Positions 1 through 8,773 of a DNA stretch of 21,227 nucleotides are shown one piece after another. The DNA comes from Candidatus Omnitrophota bacterium. Lineage in GTDB: Bacteria > Omnitrophota > Gorgyraeia > B26-G9. How positions within the stretch are numbered: the first letter of the stretch is position 1; every line of letters begins with the position of its first letter. A program made the position numbers and the translations under genes. Under the pieces are notes generated by a model. That model worked only from the letters and a program-made list of their open reading frames with translations. It ran no database searches and was not told the DNA's origin. Location of the stretch: contig JAQULA010000006.1 of the NCBI GenBank assembly GCA_028718845.1, positions 1 through 21,227 of the forward strand, read 5' to 3'.

Positions 1-852
1 CCTCTGCGGACAATCGTACAGGCAATCCAGACATAAAATACATTCATGCTTTTCGTAACTCATATCGGCATTGATCGCCCCCATCCGGCAGCGGGCGGCG
101 CAGTTGCCGCAGCGGGAACATTCCGGCACCACCCGGCGCAGCCAGGCCCAGCGGGCGACAACCGCATACAACGCTCCCAGGGGGCACAGCGCGCGGCACC
201 AAAAACGCTGCGCTATCCAGCTTATTCCGCAGGCAACGGCAAACAACAGCAAAATAATTCCGGAATGGGAAAAGTAGGAAACTTTCACGCCCAAAACCGA
301 CGCTTTTAGAAAACGGTACAGGTCGAACAGCGGTTCATAGCGATGCGTTACCGTCAGCATAAAAACAAACACCCCGTCAATTACGCGGGTAACGAACGGG
401 ATAAAATTCAACGATACGAACCGGGCAATCATGCCCAGAGGATCGAGCACCCAGGCGTCCTGAATCCCCAGGCAGGCGAGCGCGACGACGACGCCTAAAA
501 TAAAAAATTTTACCGCCCGGGATTTTTTCAGCAATATTCTTTTCCCGCCCGGAGAAAACCGTTTCAGCCAGGCGGTAAAATCAATCATCGCGCCCAGAGG
601 GCATATCCAGCCGCAAAAAAATCGTCCCAGCACCAAGGTCAGCGCCAGCATTGCCCCGGCAAACCATAGCCCCGGCAGGACAAAACGTTCGCTCATCGCA
701 GTCAGCACCATTACCAGCGGATTAGTAATAAAAAACACTTCCGGAGAAAGTTTCCCCGTCATCGGGTAGGTGGTAAACCATAGCGTGGCGACAAACAGAC
801 CCCAAAAAAGTATTTGGGAAATTCTGCGGATTAGGGGCAATTTCCTGATCAT
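1..852 (-). CDS. NapH-like membrane polyferredoxin, 4Fe-4S (3' end cut by window edge)
   Basis: Partial gene: 284 residues are visible and the frame is still open at base 1. The product is a polytopic membrane protein. Two Cys-x3-Cys-Pro motifs lie at the ends of membrane segments (FCGWICP near residues 79-85 and WCRALCP near 218-224), as in the NapH/CcoG-type Fer4_5 family. Two ferredoxin motifs follow: C245, C248, C251 and C255, then C271, C274, C277 and C281. Such proteins pass electrons across or along the inner membrane through [4Fe-4S] clusters. The start ATG lies 4 nt after the stop of the DUF362 gene upstream, so the two are almost certainly co-transcribed and translationally coupled. 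The electron donor and acceptor cannot be told from this sequence. The family call is firm; the role is inferred. Confidence 0.85.
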   Translation of the reverse strand, partial: MIRKLPLIRRISQILFWGLFVATLWFTTYPMTGKLSPEVFFITNPLVMVLTAMSERFVLPGLWFAGAMLALTLVLGRFFCGWICPLGAMIDFTAWLKRFSPGGKRILLKKSRAVKFFILGVVVALACLGIQDAWVLDPLGMIARFVSLNFIPFVTRVIDGVFVFMLTVTHRYEPLFDLYRFLKASVLGVKVSYFSHSGIILLLFAVACGISWIAQRFWCRALCPLGALYAVVARWAWLRRVVPECSRCGNCAARCRMGAINADMSYEKHECILCLDCLYDCPQR

Positions 853-856
853 TCGA

Positions 857-1837
857 TTACACCCGGGTTATCGTTGCCTTGGCAATATCGGCACTGCCGA
901 AACCGCGCCGTACGGCTTCCTGAATATAAGGAATGGCCAGGGGATCCTCGCGCATCAGGGTACAAGCATAACTGTCGCACAACGTCGGGTCGGTCCCGGC
1001 AATCACGGTATTCATAGCGACGACGTCATCCAGACTGCCTCCCTGCGGGCCATGCCGGGTCAATACCCGCATCGCGTCGATGACCGTTAAATCCGGATTA
1101 ATAAAACCGGTTAAATCCACCAGCTTTTTCCCGATATCGAAATGAATCTGGCCGCGGTTTCCGCCGCAGACCCCCATCAGGTTCTTCATCGAAAGCGTCA
1201 GCCGGGTCAAACCGTGATGTTTCAGGATCGGCACGTTAATGAACGTATCGCATTCCAGGGCCTCCCGGAAGATCGGCCAGTTTTCCATAGCACTGCGCTG
1301 AGAGAATTTCGCCTGCACTACATTCCAGCTGCTGGGATAGAAAATATTCGCTCCATGCTCCTCTGCCGCGCGCTGGATACCGCTGGCGGCGTAACAACGC
1401 CGGGCTTCATTACAGGAACTGTCGAATACATTCACCCGCTTGGCCCCGGCCTGTTTGCAAAGATCGATCAAAGCCGCGACCACCTCGGGATTGGTATTTC
1501 CCGCCTGTTCCGGGGTCCGGTCCCAGCCGATATTCGGCTTGATCAGGACCACGCTGCCCTTGGCGACAAACCGGGACATGCCGCCGAGCGCTTCGATCGC
1601 TTTCACAGTGGTCTGATACGGATTATCCCCTTGGCTGACCGCCAGGTCACAGTCGCCTTTAATCCCCTTTTTAGGCCGTCCGGAGGCGTTCTCCGGCTGC
1701 GCAAACGCCGAAGCAAGTTTTAAAAAAACCGCGCCGCAGCTCAACGCGACCGTTCCCCACAGCCCGGACCGGACAAACTGATTCCGGGTGAATTTTTTTT
1801 GCAGCAACGCCCTGAACCTTTTTTCGAAATATTCCAT
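857..1837 (-). CDS. DUF362 domain-containing protein with N-terminal membrane anchor or signal
   Basis: 326 residues with the DUF362 layout: a KPNIGW stretch near residue 100, the FDSSC region near 138, and the ILKHHGLTRLTLSMKNLMG block near 205-225 that typifies the family. The N-terminus has a basic stretch (TRNQFVRSG) followed by a hydrophobic segment to about residue 46, which looks like a Tat-type signal or anchor. The usual twin arginine is not present (R-N instead of R-R), so the export route is uncertain. An AGGAGGG-type ribosome-binding site precedes the ATG at 1837. DUF362 proteins often sit beside ferredoxin-like genes, as here with the polyferredoxin 4 nt downstream; a redox or metal-cofactor role is suspected for the family but not established. 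Confidence 0.85.
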   Translation of the reverse strand: MEYFEKRFRALLQKKFTRNQFVRSGLWGTVALSCGAVFLKLASAFAQPENASGRPKKGIKGDCDLAVSQGDNPYQTTVKAIEALGGMSRFVAKGSVVLIKPNIGWDRTPEQAGNTNPEVVAALIDLCKQAGAKRVNVFDSSCNEARRCYAASGIQRAAEEHGANIFYPSSWNVVQAKFSQRSAMENWPIFREALECDTFINVPILKHHGLTRLTLSMKNLMGVCGGNRGQIHFDIGKKLVDLTGFINPDLTVIDAMRVLTRHGPQGGSLDDVVAMNTVIAGTDPTLCDSYACTLMREDPLAIPYIQEAVRRGFGSADIAKATITRV

Positions 1838-1884
1838 ATTGCCCTCCTCGCCGAGTTTTCCTTGCCGGTACGGCTTATCGAAAG

Positions 1885-3207
1885 TTACGGGATATCGGTT
1901 AAACGCGCATTGGCCGGAGATTTTTTTCCCGCTACGGCAAAAGTTTCCAATGCCGACGAAATTTTTTTCAACTCTTCCGACTGGCGCACCGGAATGGTAT
2001 CAATACCGTGCCGCTCCATCGTTTCAAGAATATCCTGGATGGTGACGTTCTCGCTGCTGCGTGCCGGCTGATACCCCGTACCGTCCCCGCCGGATTCTTT
2101 TGTTTCCAAAATAATCCCGGCTTCCACCAGTTCATAAAGTATCTGCCGCACCAGACGGATCGGAATTTCCAGTTCATGGGAAATCCGGGTCGCGGTCCAA
2201 GGAGCGACCCCGGCGGCGAAATTTTTAACGATAACCTGGGTAATGCGCACGGTAAGCAGTTTCTTAAACCAGGGGCTCACCCGCAGGCAGTCCGGCTCAA
2301 ATTCATAATTTTCCAGATTTTGCCGGACAAACGATATTTCCGCGCCGAAAAGGACGATCAGCCAGCTTATCTGCAGCCAGGCCAAAAATAACGGCAGCGC
2401 GGCAAAACTGCCGTATATCGCATTGTATTTCGCCACTCCGACCTGAAACGCGATATATGCCCATTGCACCGCCTGATATAACGTCCCCGCGATAATGCCC
2501 CCGACAATACCGGATTTTAAATACACTTTGGTGTTCGGCATAAAAACATACAGAAAAGAAAACAGTACCCACATCACCACAAACGGAAGAATCTGCAGCG
2601 ACATTATAATCATCGAACTCATACCGCCGAGCAGCGCGATTTTTTCCACGATCGAGGTCAGCCGACTAGTGATCATGACCGTAACCCCGCTGGCGATAAT
2701 GAACAGCACCGGACAGATCAGCATCATCGAAAGATAATCGCTGAACTTCCGGCCGATACTGCGCGCCTTGATGATCCCCCAGATATCGTTAAACGATTGC
2801 TCGATATTGCCTAAAACCTTAATCACCGTCCAGAATAACACCGCGACTCCGATCCCGGCGATCATTCCGCCTTTGGTGTTCTCCAGCAGCGCGTGGGCGA
2901 ATCCGATAACCTGGGTAATGACCTGTTCCTGGCCGGGAAATTTTTCCAGCAGAACATTTTGAAGAATAGCTTCGAACCCGAACCCTTTGGCAATACCGAA
3001 GGCCATGGCCACGATCGGAACGATAGAAAGCAGTGAATAATAAGTCAGGGCCGAGGCCCGCAACTGGCATTTATCTTCGTCAAAACTGCGCAGCGACAGC
3101 AAAATAATCATCAGGGGTTTAAGGAGCAGGGCTTGAGTCCGGGACAGGGTCCGCAGCCGGATCCGCCATATATCGGTTTTAAAAAACGCGATGATTTTAG
3201 CAACCAT
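1885..3207 (-). CDS. YihY/BrkB family inner-membrane protein with C-terminal winged-helix-like extension
   Basis: 440 residues. The first two thirds carry about six hydrophobic helices and the conserved YihY/UPF0761 features: ALTYYSLLSIVPI near the first helix, FNDIWG, and YGSFAALPLFLAWLQISW near residue 270. The family was once called ribonuclease BN, a label no longer accepted; its function is unsettled. The last roughly 120 residues form a soluble part resembling a winged helix (SHELEIPIRLVRQILYELVE), which the shorter E. coli YihY (about 290 residues) lacks. A longer reading frame starts at 3261 and would overlap the upstream gene by 41 bp. The ATG at 3207 is preferred because a GGGGGGA ribosome-binding site lies just before it and it follows the upstream stop by 13 bp. 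Probably co-transcribed with the AsmA-like gene. Confidence 0.87.
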   Translation of the reverse strand: MVAKIIAFFKTDIWRIRLRTLSRTQALLLKPLMIILLSLRSFDEDKCQLRASALTYYSLLSIVPIVAMAFGIAKGFGFEAILQNVLLEKFPGQEQVITQVIGFAHALLENTKGGMIAGIGVAVLFWTVIKVLGNIEQSFNDIWGIIKARSIGRKFSDYLSMMLICPVLFIIASGVTVMITSRLTSIVEKIALLGGMSSMIIMSLQILPFVVMWVLFSFLYVFMPNTKVYLKSGIVGGIIAGTLYQAVQWAYIAFQVGVAKYNAIYGSFAALPLFLAWLQISWLIVLFGAEISFVRQNLENYEFEPDCLRVSPWFKKLLTVRITQVIVKNFAAGVAPWTATRISHELEIPIRLVRQILYELVEAGIILETKESGGDGTGYQPARSSENVTIQDILETMERHGIDTIPVRQSEELKKISSALETFAVAGKKSPANARLTDIP

Positions 3208-3220
3208 GAATCCCCCCGGG

Positions 3221-3988
3221 TTATTGTTTCTTGCCGAACGGCAATAATTTTTTAAGCGCACCGGTCACCGCATCGGTCGTTTCCAGTGCCGTGCCTTCGA
3301 TACCGCCGACCGACCCTTTCAAACTTTCCGCCAGAGATTTTACGTCAAAATTAACCAGTCCGGCAATGGTTGTATTCTTCAATGCTTTCACGACAATCAA
3401 CCGCGCCAAAGCCTGCGGATCGGTAATATGCTCGTAGGTTTCGTCGATGTTTATTTTAAATTCCCGGGTTTTCGGCGTGGCCCCCTGACTGTAATCTTTG
3501 TACACTACCGTGCCTATTTTCAGGCGCAGCACATCGATGTTTATCTGCGGGGCCGGTTCCGTCTTTCCCGAATCCGGTTTTGCCGCTGCCGGTTTCGGCT
3601 GCGCGGTTTGCACCGGCTTAAGCGAATCCAGATTCAACACCCCCTCCGCGTTCCGCACCACCACGAACTCTTTGATATTCAAACGCACTTCTTCAAGATG
3701 GATCTTTTTTTTCAACAACGCCCCGGCGTCGTAATCGACATATATTTCCGGGACATCAACCATAACTTTATCGGTAAACCCCGGCGGATTATATAAAGTT
3801 ACCCCGGTAATCCCCAACAGGGTTTTGCCGATGCCGATATTCACGCTGTCGATATTCAACGTTAATCCGGTAACCGCCTTTACTCCGGAGGTAACTGCGG
3901 CTTTGACAACGAAATTTCTCCCCGCCACCAGGGCAACGATCACAACGACAAGAATAATAAAAACCGCGGCGACAACCTTTTTCAACAT
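3221..3988 (-). CDS. AsmA-like, membrane-anchored envelope protein
   Basis: 255 residues. The N-terminus is one strong hydrophobic helix (about residues 4-24) with two lysines before it, so the protein is probably anchored in the inner membrane with its bulk in the periplasm. The segment after the helix (GLTLNIDSVNIGIGKTLLGITG, described here only by its pattern of alternating strands) and the LEEVRLNIKEFVV part resemble AsmA/DUF748-type beta-rich envelope proteins. A proline/alanine/lysine-rich linker lies around residues 128-148. An AGGAGGG site stands a few bases before the ATG. It is followed at 13 bp by the YihY-like gene. AsmA-like proteins are tied to outer-membrane lipid homeostasis; applying that here is inference. 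Confidence 0.65.
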   Translation of the reverse strand: MLKKVVAAVFIILVVVIVALVAGRNFVVKAAVTSGVKAVTGLTLNIDSVNIGIGKTLLGITGVTLYNPPGFTDKVMVDVPEIYVDYDAGALLKKKIHLEEVRLNIKEFVVVRNAEGVLNLDSLKPVQTAQPKPAAAKPDSGKTEPAPQINIDVLRLKIGTVVYKDYSQGATPKTREFKINIDETYEHITDPQALARLIVVKALKNTTIAGLVNFDVKSLAESLKGSVGGIEGTALETTDAVTGALKKLLPFGKKQ

Positions 3989-4098
3989 ATATCCCTCCTA
4001 ATTATCATTGCTCCGAAAAAAATACCCCCGGGAGGCCTTTCCATCCATGGGGCACACCCAGTATACCGCTGCCTATGGTCACTGTCAACGCACCCGGC
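3989..4098. other. Intergenic gap with no recognised feature
   Basis: The 110 bp between the MFS and AsmA-like genes contain the ribosome-binding site of the AsmA-like gene. I see no clear hairpin-plus-T terminator and no promoter with two good boxes. Confidence 0.4.
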
Positions 4099-5412
4099 TC
4101 AGAACCGGATGGTTTTCCGGTCCATGTCGACCATAGCGCGGATCCCGATCATGCTGAAAAAAAGTTCGTTATTATTAATCTCCGTTACCGTACGCACTTC
4201 TTTAAGCCATAACGGTACAATAGTCCCGACAACGATCCTGACCATCGACGATATAATCAGCAGGGTCAGGATCCTGTTGCCGTAAACTTCCGGCAAATGC
4301 GGCAGGACTAACCCGCCCAAAATAGCCCCGGCCGCCAGGGCCAGCCCGTTAAAAACATTAAAATAAGCGATACAGCGGGTGCGTTTTTCCGGCATTACCG
4401 CGTCATAAATAAAGTTGGCGGTACACAGATTAAATCCCGCCCAGACAAACCCGGAAAAGATCTGGGCGGCGAATAAAAACAGCGGATGACGGTTAATCAG
4501 CCAAAGCAGCGGAATAAATCCAATCAACGGCGCGGTAAATTTAATGATTTTGAGATTGCCCACTTTATCGGCATGCCGTCCCCAGCGTTCCATGGTGCAG
4601 TAGATCGTAAACGTGGCGGTTACGGTTATAACCACATATAAAAAATAGCTGAAATGGAGATCGCGCAGCATCAGCACGGCAAAAAACGGAGACGCGAGAT
4701 TCACCGTGAAATTCATCAGCGCCACAAACAGCACAAACTTGGCGAAATTACTCTCCTTCAGCCGCCGCAAAAACTGGAACAACGTGAACGAATTATCCCG
4801 GTCATGCCGCAGGGACGGTTCATGCATGCCCCTGATAAAAACTCCGGAAACGACCCGCCAGACAAACGCACCGGCGAAAACCGCCGCAAACCCCCAATGA
4901 CTGCGCTGCTTCATTAAAGTCAGGATAGCGCCGGCAATCAGCGAAGTACCGATGATCACAAACCCCAGCACTTTGTTCCGCCATCCAAAGTACTCGCCCC
5001 GTTTAGACTGCTCCACTAAATCAGAGAGAAAACTCCCCAATACCGGCACCATCACCGCCCCGCAGCCGGTAAACAGGGTGGCCAAAGCGATAAACATCCA
5101 TACCGATACATGCGCGTTCAACGCCGCCCCGGCCATAAGCAGCAGGGTCAGGCCCTGCAGAAACAACGCTATGCCCAGTATTTTTTTCCGCGAGCGAAGA
5201 TGGGCGGTAATGTCGGCAGTCTTGATTTGAACCAACGCGGCAAAAAGATTCGGAACGGCATTAAGCGCCCCGACATGCCGCGCCGTACCCCCGAGCAAAA
5301 GCACAAACGGAGTAAAACAATCCTGGGTAAAACCGGTTACCGCGCTGGAAAAAACACCATGCCACAGCGATTGCCGCAATGTTTTCCGGGAAATTTCCTG
5401 AGAAGTATTCAT
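4099..5412 (-). CDS. MFS transporter
   Basis: 437 residues with about twelve hydrophobic helices and charged loops typical of the major facilitator superfamily. A basic loop between early helices (AHLRSRKK near residue 75) corresponds to the family's conserved loop after helix 2, and GEYFGWRNKVLG near residue 140 is a pattern seen in uncharacterised MFS proteins of uncultured bacteria. Substrate cannot be told from sequence. The start at 5412 has only a weak GAGAA ribosome-binding site. A 54-bp gap separates it from the upstream FAH-family gene, so co-transcription is possible. Confidence 0.82.
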   Translation of the reverse strand: MNTSQEISRKTLRQSLWHGVFSSAVTGFTQDCFTPFVLLLGGTARHVGALNAVPNLFAALVQIKTADITAHLRSRKKILGIALFLQGLTLLLMAGAALNAHVSVWMFIALATLFTGCGAVMVPVLGSFLSDLVEQSKRGEYFGWRNKVLGFVIIGTSLIAGAILTLMKQRSHWGFAAVFAGAFVWRVVSGVFIRGMHEPSLRHDRDNSFTLFQFLRRLKESNFAKFVLFVALMNFTVNLASPFFAVLMLRDLHFSYFLYVVITVTATFTIYCTMERWGRHADKVGNLKIIKFTAPLIGFIPLLWLINRHPLFLFAAQIFSGFVWAGFNLCTANFIYDAVMPEKRTRCIAYFNVFNGLALAAGAILGGLVLPHLPEVYGNRILTLLIISSMVRIVVGTIVPLWLKEVRTVTEINNNELFFSMIGIRAMVDMDRKTIRF

Positions 5413-5466
5413 CGATAAATTCTCATGCCGCGTATCAGCCGACTGCTCATCACCTTAAACCGGACA

Positions 5467-6234
5467 TCAGCGAAACGGGGCGGCGCTCACCCGGTTACGC
5501 AATACCCCGATCCCATCGATCGCGACCGCGACCGTATCCCCGGGTTTCAGCTTACCCACCCCGGGAGGGGTACCGGTGGAAATAATATCTCCCGGCAGTA
5601 AGGTCATGACCCGGGATATCCAGGAAACCAAAAACGTGACGGAAAAAATAAACTGCGCGGCGGTTGAACATTGCTTCTGCTTACCGTTGAGAAAAGACCG
5701 GATCACGGCCTGATCCGGATTAAATTCCGTTTCGATCCACGGGCCGACCGGACAGAATGTATCGAATGATTTCGCCCGGGTCCACTGCCCGTCTTTTTTC
5801 TGCAGGTCACGCGCGGTTACGTCATTAAGACAGGTATAGCCGAAGATATGCTTCGAAACATCCTTTTTCCGTATATTACGGCCCGGCTTTCCGATGACCA
5901 GGGCTAATTCCGCTTCATAATCAACGCGCTTGACCCCGGCCGGATAAACGATATTCGCCTCATGCGCGAGCAAAGCGGTCGGCGGTTTTAAAAAAATAAC
6001 CGGCTCCCGGGGGATCGGCATTCCCAATTCCCGGGCATGGTCCTTATAATTGAGCCCGGCTAAAATAATTTTCCCGGGTGCCGCCGGCGGCAATAAACGG
6101 GCCGACGCCAACGGCATTGTACCGGCGCCGCGTTTCACGCGCGCATACGGATCCCCGCAGAGCGCGGATACGCTGTTCCCTTCAACGATTCCCCAGCAAG
6201 CCTGCCGCTGCCGCAGATAACGCACAATTCTCAT
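5467..6234 (-). CDS. Fumarylacetoacetate hydrolase (FAH) family protein
   Basis: 255 residues, the normal length for the short FAH-family enzymes that act on 2-oxo acids or acylpyruvates (hydrolases, isomerases, decarboxylases). The divalent-metal ligands are visible as E107 and E109 in DYEAELALVIGK, and D138 in LNDVTARD. K155 in AKSFDTF and the glycine-rich GTPPGVG at 221-227 complete the active-site pattern. The N-terminal 45 residues form the usual small DUF2437-like domain. Exact substrate is unknown. A GGAGGG site lies about ten bases before the ATG. The upstream HAD gene ends 22 bp away, so an operon is likely. Confidence 0.88.
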   Translation of the reverse strand: MRIVRYLRQRQACWGIVEGNSVSALCGDPYARVKRGAGTMPLASARLLPPAAPGKIILAGLNYKDHARELGMPIPREPVIFLKPPTALLAHEANIVYPAGVKRVDYEAELALVIGKPGRNIRKKDVSKHIFGYTCLNDVTARDLQKKDGQWTRAKSFDTFCPVGPWIETEFNPDQAVIRSFLNGKQKQCSTAAQFIFSVTFLVSWISRVMTLLPGDIISTGTPPGVGKLKPGDTVAVAIDGIGVLRNRVSAAPFR

Positions 6235-6256
6235 CGGATCCGGTCCCTCCGGTTGG

Positions 6257-6919
6257 TTATAAACGGGTAATAATATCCCGCAACGAACGCGCTACTTGTT
6301 TGCGGCGGTATTGCTTCACCGCCGCGATCGTGCTCGATCCTCCGGTCACGAACACCGCATCCATACCCGCCCGCTGTGCTGTTTCCATATCGACATCCAT
6401 GTCTCCGACATATACCGACTGTTCTTTAGTCCGGTCACAGCGCCGCAATACTTCCCGCAAAATCTTCGGATCGGGTTTAAGGCTTTGCACCTCATCGGCG
6501 CAGAGCACGCAATCGAAATACTTGGCGATATCCAGGCTTTGCACAATAATTTTCGTATAAGGAGACGGCCGATTCGATGCGATTGCCGCCCGTTTCTCGG
6601 CCCGCCGCAGCCGGGACAAAAGCATGCGCGCGTACGGCTTGAGCCGGGCATACCGAGGCAAGGCCAGTTTATGGTGGTCCCGGTACATGGCCAGCGCGGC
6701 ATCGACCTCGCGGTCCGGGAAAAAACAGGCGACGAAATTCCGATCGCCGTTGCCGACGCTTTTTTTGGCCGTTTTCAGCGGGACCGGATCGTAACCGAAA
6801 CGGGCCCGGGTGAAATTAAGACTCTTTTCAATCGCCGTGTAAGCATCGACCAGCGTCCCGTCCAAATCGAAAATAAACAACAATTTTGCATTCAGCGCTG
6901 CCTTATACCCATTGCCCAT
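6257..6919 (-). CDS. HAD-superfamily hydrolase, phosphoglycolate-phosphatase-like
   Basis: All four HAD motifs are present (numbering from the ATG at 6919): D18 and D20 in FDLDGT, S115 in IASNRPS, K148 in LKPDP, and D173/D177 in VGDMDVD. A helical cap of subclass I lies between the first two motifs, as in Gph-type phosphatases. The protein is therefore a soluble phosphatase acting on a small phosphate ester, substrate unknown. The frame continues upstream to 6976, but the ATG at 6919 (220 residues) is preferred because AGAGGGGAAG lies before it; a TTG at 6928 is also possible. It is followed at 22 bp by the FAH-family gene. Confidence 0.87.
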   Translation of the reverse strand: MGNGYKAALNAKLLFIFDLDGTLVDAYTAIEKSLNFTRARFGYDPVPLKTAKKSVGNGDRNFVACFFPDREVDAALAMYRDHHKLALPRYARLKPYARMLLSRLRRAEKRAAIASNRPSPYTKIIVQSLDIAKYFDCVLCADEVQSLKPDPKILREVLRRCDRTKEQSVYVGDMDVDMETAQRAGMDAVFVTGGSSTIAAVKQYRRKQVARSLRDIITRL

Positions 6920-7015
6920 TGCACACAAAACTTCCCCTCTTGCCGCGGCATTGCTCCCGCAAAAAAACTGCGGCAAAGGACACGCTCCCCTCCCGCAGCA
7001 TCCACCGGCAATGCG

Positions 7016-7423
7016 TTATTGTTTTTGTTTGATACTGGCACCGATAATATATTTTCTCACCTTGAACAGGTCGAGATTATTGATCAGGGTAAATTTAAGC
7101 CCCAGCAGATAATATTTTTTCTGCGGCGGTATTTTCTTAACCCACATCACCTGCGTAACCGCGCATACCGGCCTGGGCTCAAACGGAAATTTAAACTGGA
7201 TTCCGACCAGCAGGTCTTCGGAACGAAAAAAAGGAGTCCAGGAATCAACCAGCTCCGTGGTCCGCATACTCACTCCGGCGGCCGAAAAATCGACCAGCAG
7301 GCCTTCGCGTATTTTAAGCGCATCCGGAGCATCCAGGATCCCCGGCTTAACTTTATCGATAAGGATAAAGGTCATCGGGATTTCCCGGTTCACCCGTTTA
7401 TTCAACCGTCGTTCCGACCCCAT
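7016..7423 (-). CDS. Single PilZ-domain protein (c-di-GMP receptor)
   Basis: 135 residues making up one PilZ domain. The two c-di-GMP-binding motifs are visible: R6-x3-R10 (RLNKR) and D45-x-S47-x2-G50 (DFSAAG). A beta-rich core follows and ends in the GLKFTLI strand, with a C-terminal helix. PilZ proteins bind cyclic di-GMP and pass the signal to a partner, controlling motility, polysaccharide or transcription. The partner is unknown here. Two tandem-PilZ genes lie 0.6 kb and 2.6 kb upstream. The upstream cyclophilin gene ends 26 bp away, so the three genes cyclophilin, PilZ and tandem PilZ likely form one unit. Confidence 0.85.
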   Translation of the reverse strand: MGSERRLNKRVNREIPMTFILIDKVKPGILDAPDALKIREGLLVDFSAAGVSMRTTELVDSWTPFFRSEDLLVGIQFKFPFEPRPVCAVTQVMWVKKIPPQKKYYLLGLKFTLINNLDLFKVRKYIIGASIKQKQ

Positions 7424-7449
7424 AACCTCAGCCCCCGGATAATCACCGT

Positions 7450-7998
7450 TTATTTTTTCACATAAGCGCGGATAATTTTCTGGTCCGCCACCGGCTTATC
7501 CGCCGGCCCGGTCGGTGTTTTTTCTATTTTTTCGACCGTATCGTACCCGGAAACCACTTCGCCGAAAATAGTATGCTTCATGTTCAACCACGGCGTAGCT
7601 TTGGTGGTAATAAAAAACTGGCTGCCGTTGGTATTCGGACCGGCATTAGCCATAGCCAGAATCCCTTTGCGGTCAAACCCGACATCCTTGCGCACTTCAT
7701 CCCCGAACGGTTTTCCCCAGACCGATTGGCCGCCGCGGCCGGTACCGGTCGGATCTCCGCCCTGAATCATGAAATTTTCGATAACCCGGTGAAAAATAAT
7801 GCCGTCATAATACCCTTTCTCGACCAGCTTGATAAAATTTTCGCATGTCTTCGGCGCCACATCATCCATTAATGCCACTTCAATGTTTCCCTGTGTCGTC
7901 TCCAATACAACCATAGTTTTCCTTTCCCCGGGTTGCCCGGCAAAAAGTAATCCGGGACAAAGCATCATTATACATACCGCAAAAAAAATCGTCCGCAT
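7450..7998 (-). CDS. Cyclophilin-type peptidyl-prolyl cis-trans isomerase, exported
   Basis: 182 residues. A hydrophobic signal peptide covers residues 1-20 (ending LLFA), so the enzyme probably works in the periplasm. The cyclophilin active site is complete: R71 in FHRVIENFMIQGGDP, F76 and Q79, the ANAGPNTNGSQFFIT segment near 117-131, W137 and H142 (PWLNMKHTIFG). It catalyses cis-trans isomerisation of X-Pro bonds during folding. A GGGAGAG site precedes the ATG. The start codon overlaps the stop of the tandem-PilZ gene upstream (ATGA), which implies translational coupling. An internal Met at residue 29 could give a cytoplasmic form, but it has no better ribosome-binding site. Confidence 0.93.
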   Translation of the reverse strand: MRTIFFAVCIMMLCPGLLFAGQPGERKTMVVLETTQGNIEVALMDDVAPKTCENFIKLVEKGYYDGIIFHRVIENFMIQGGDPTGTGRGGQSVWGKPFGDEVRKDVGFDRKGILAMANAGPNTNGSQFFITTKATPWLNMKHTIFGEVVSGYDTVEKIEKTPTGPADKPVADQKIIRAYVKK

Positions 7999-8687
7999 CA
8001 GTTTTCTCTCCCTTGCCTTGATTTACAATAACGCTCGATATACCGGTCGATCTTGCTCCGGTTCTCATCTTCGACCTTCGTAAAAATAATCCCGGCCTCA
8101 TGCAATCCGGTATCGGGATCGGTTCGCGCCCAGACGATTTTGGCGTCGATCTCGATAATATCGATATCGTGCTGCAGAGTGAAGGCTAAGTGCAAACGGG
8201 TATTATTCTCCAGGGGCTCTCCCGGCTGCAGCTTCATGCCGGCCCGGCTGATATCCATCGTTCTGCCTTTAAACTTTTTATGCGGGTTGTCCGATAAACT
8301 ATAAACGATATCCACCTCCAGCTTACAGCGAACGAACTCGCGGTTTTCATCGACACGCTTCGCGCAGTCAAGAATAAATTTTGAAAGCCGGTCACGCGTA
8401 CCGCCGTCCAAAGGCACAAACCGTACCCCGGTGGCAAAACGGTCATTATGACTGGGAATCTGCCAGATTATTTCTCCGTCGACAAAAACCGGCTGGCCCC
8501 CGTCGGGAAGATCAAGCCGCAATTCCAGCATCGTATTTTTGTCCAGTTTCTCCTCCATATATAAATTAATCCCGACCAGGCTAAGGTCCTTCACCGCGAC
8601 GGGACGCGGAACCCCGCCGCTGGTTTTAAGCTTATAGCGCACTTCCTGCAACCCCCGTACCCGGACAAACTTCCTTCTCTCTTCCAC
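7998..8687 (-). CDS. Tandem PilZ-domain protein (two c-di-GMP-binding modules)
   Basis: 229 residues made of two PilZ domains in series. Domain 1 has R5-x3-R9 (RKFVR) and D34-x-S-x2-G39 (DLSLVG). Domain 2 has R116-x3-R120 (REFVR) and D145-x-S-x2-G150 (DISRAG). All c-di-GMP motif residues are therefore intact in both. Start choice: the frame runs to a GTG at 8705, but the GTG at 8687 gives an N-terminus MEERRKFVRV matching the second tandem-PilZ protein in this window, and a GAGAGG stretch sits six bases before it. It is a clear paralogue of the gene at 9985-10662, with the motifs at the same residue numbers. It overlaps the cyclophilin gene by ATGA. Confidence 0.87.
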   Translation of the reverse strand: MEERRKFVRVRGLQEVRYKLKTSGGVPRPVAVKDLSLVGINLYMEEKLDKNTMLELRLDLPDGGQPVFVDGEIIWQIPSHNDRFATGVRFVPLDGGTRDRLSKFILDCAKRVDENREFVRCKLEVDIVYSLSDNPHKKFKGRTMDISRAGMKLQPGEPLENNTRLHLAFTLQHDIDIIEIDAKIVWARTDPDTGLHEAGIIFTKVEDENRSKIDRYIERYCKSRQGREN

Positions 8688-8773
8688 TGGATCCCTCTCT
8701 TTCACTCTTCAGGCAACGCGCACTCAGCCCATCAGCCCGGGAAGATCCCCGCACGTCGCACCGGCCTAATCCT

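Noticed and set aside
1142..1723. Plus-strand open frame of 193 residues
   Set aside because: Antisense to the DUF362 gene; no ribosome-binding site or family pattern.
6920..7015. Possible terminator between the single-PilZ and HAD genes
   Set aside because: A TTGCCGC/GCGGCAA pairing exists, but the loop is long and there is no T tract after it on the minus strand.
6296..7465. Long plus-strand open frame of 389 residues
   Set aside because: It lies opposite the HAD and single-PilZ genes, which have complete family motifs. The plus-strand product is His/Arg/Pro-rich with no recognisable domain, as expected of an antisense shadow in GC-rich sequence.
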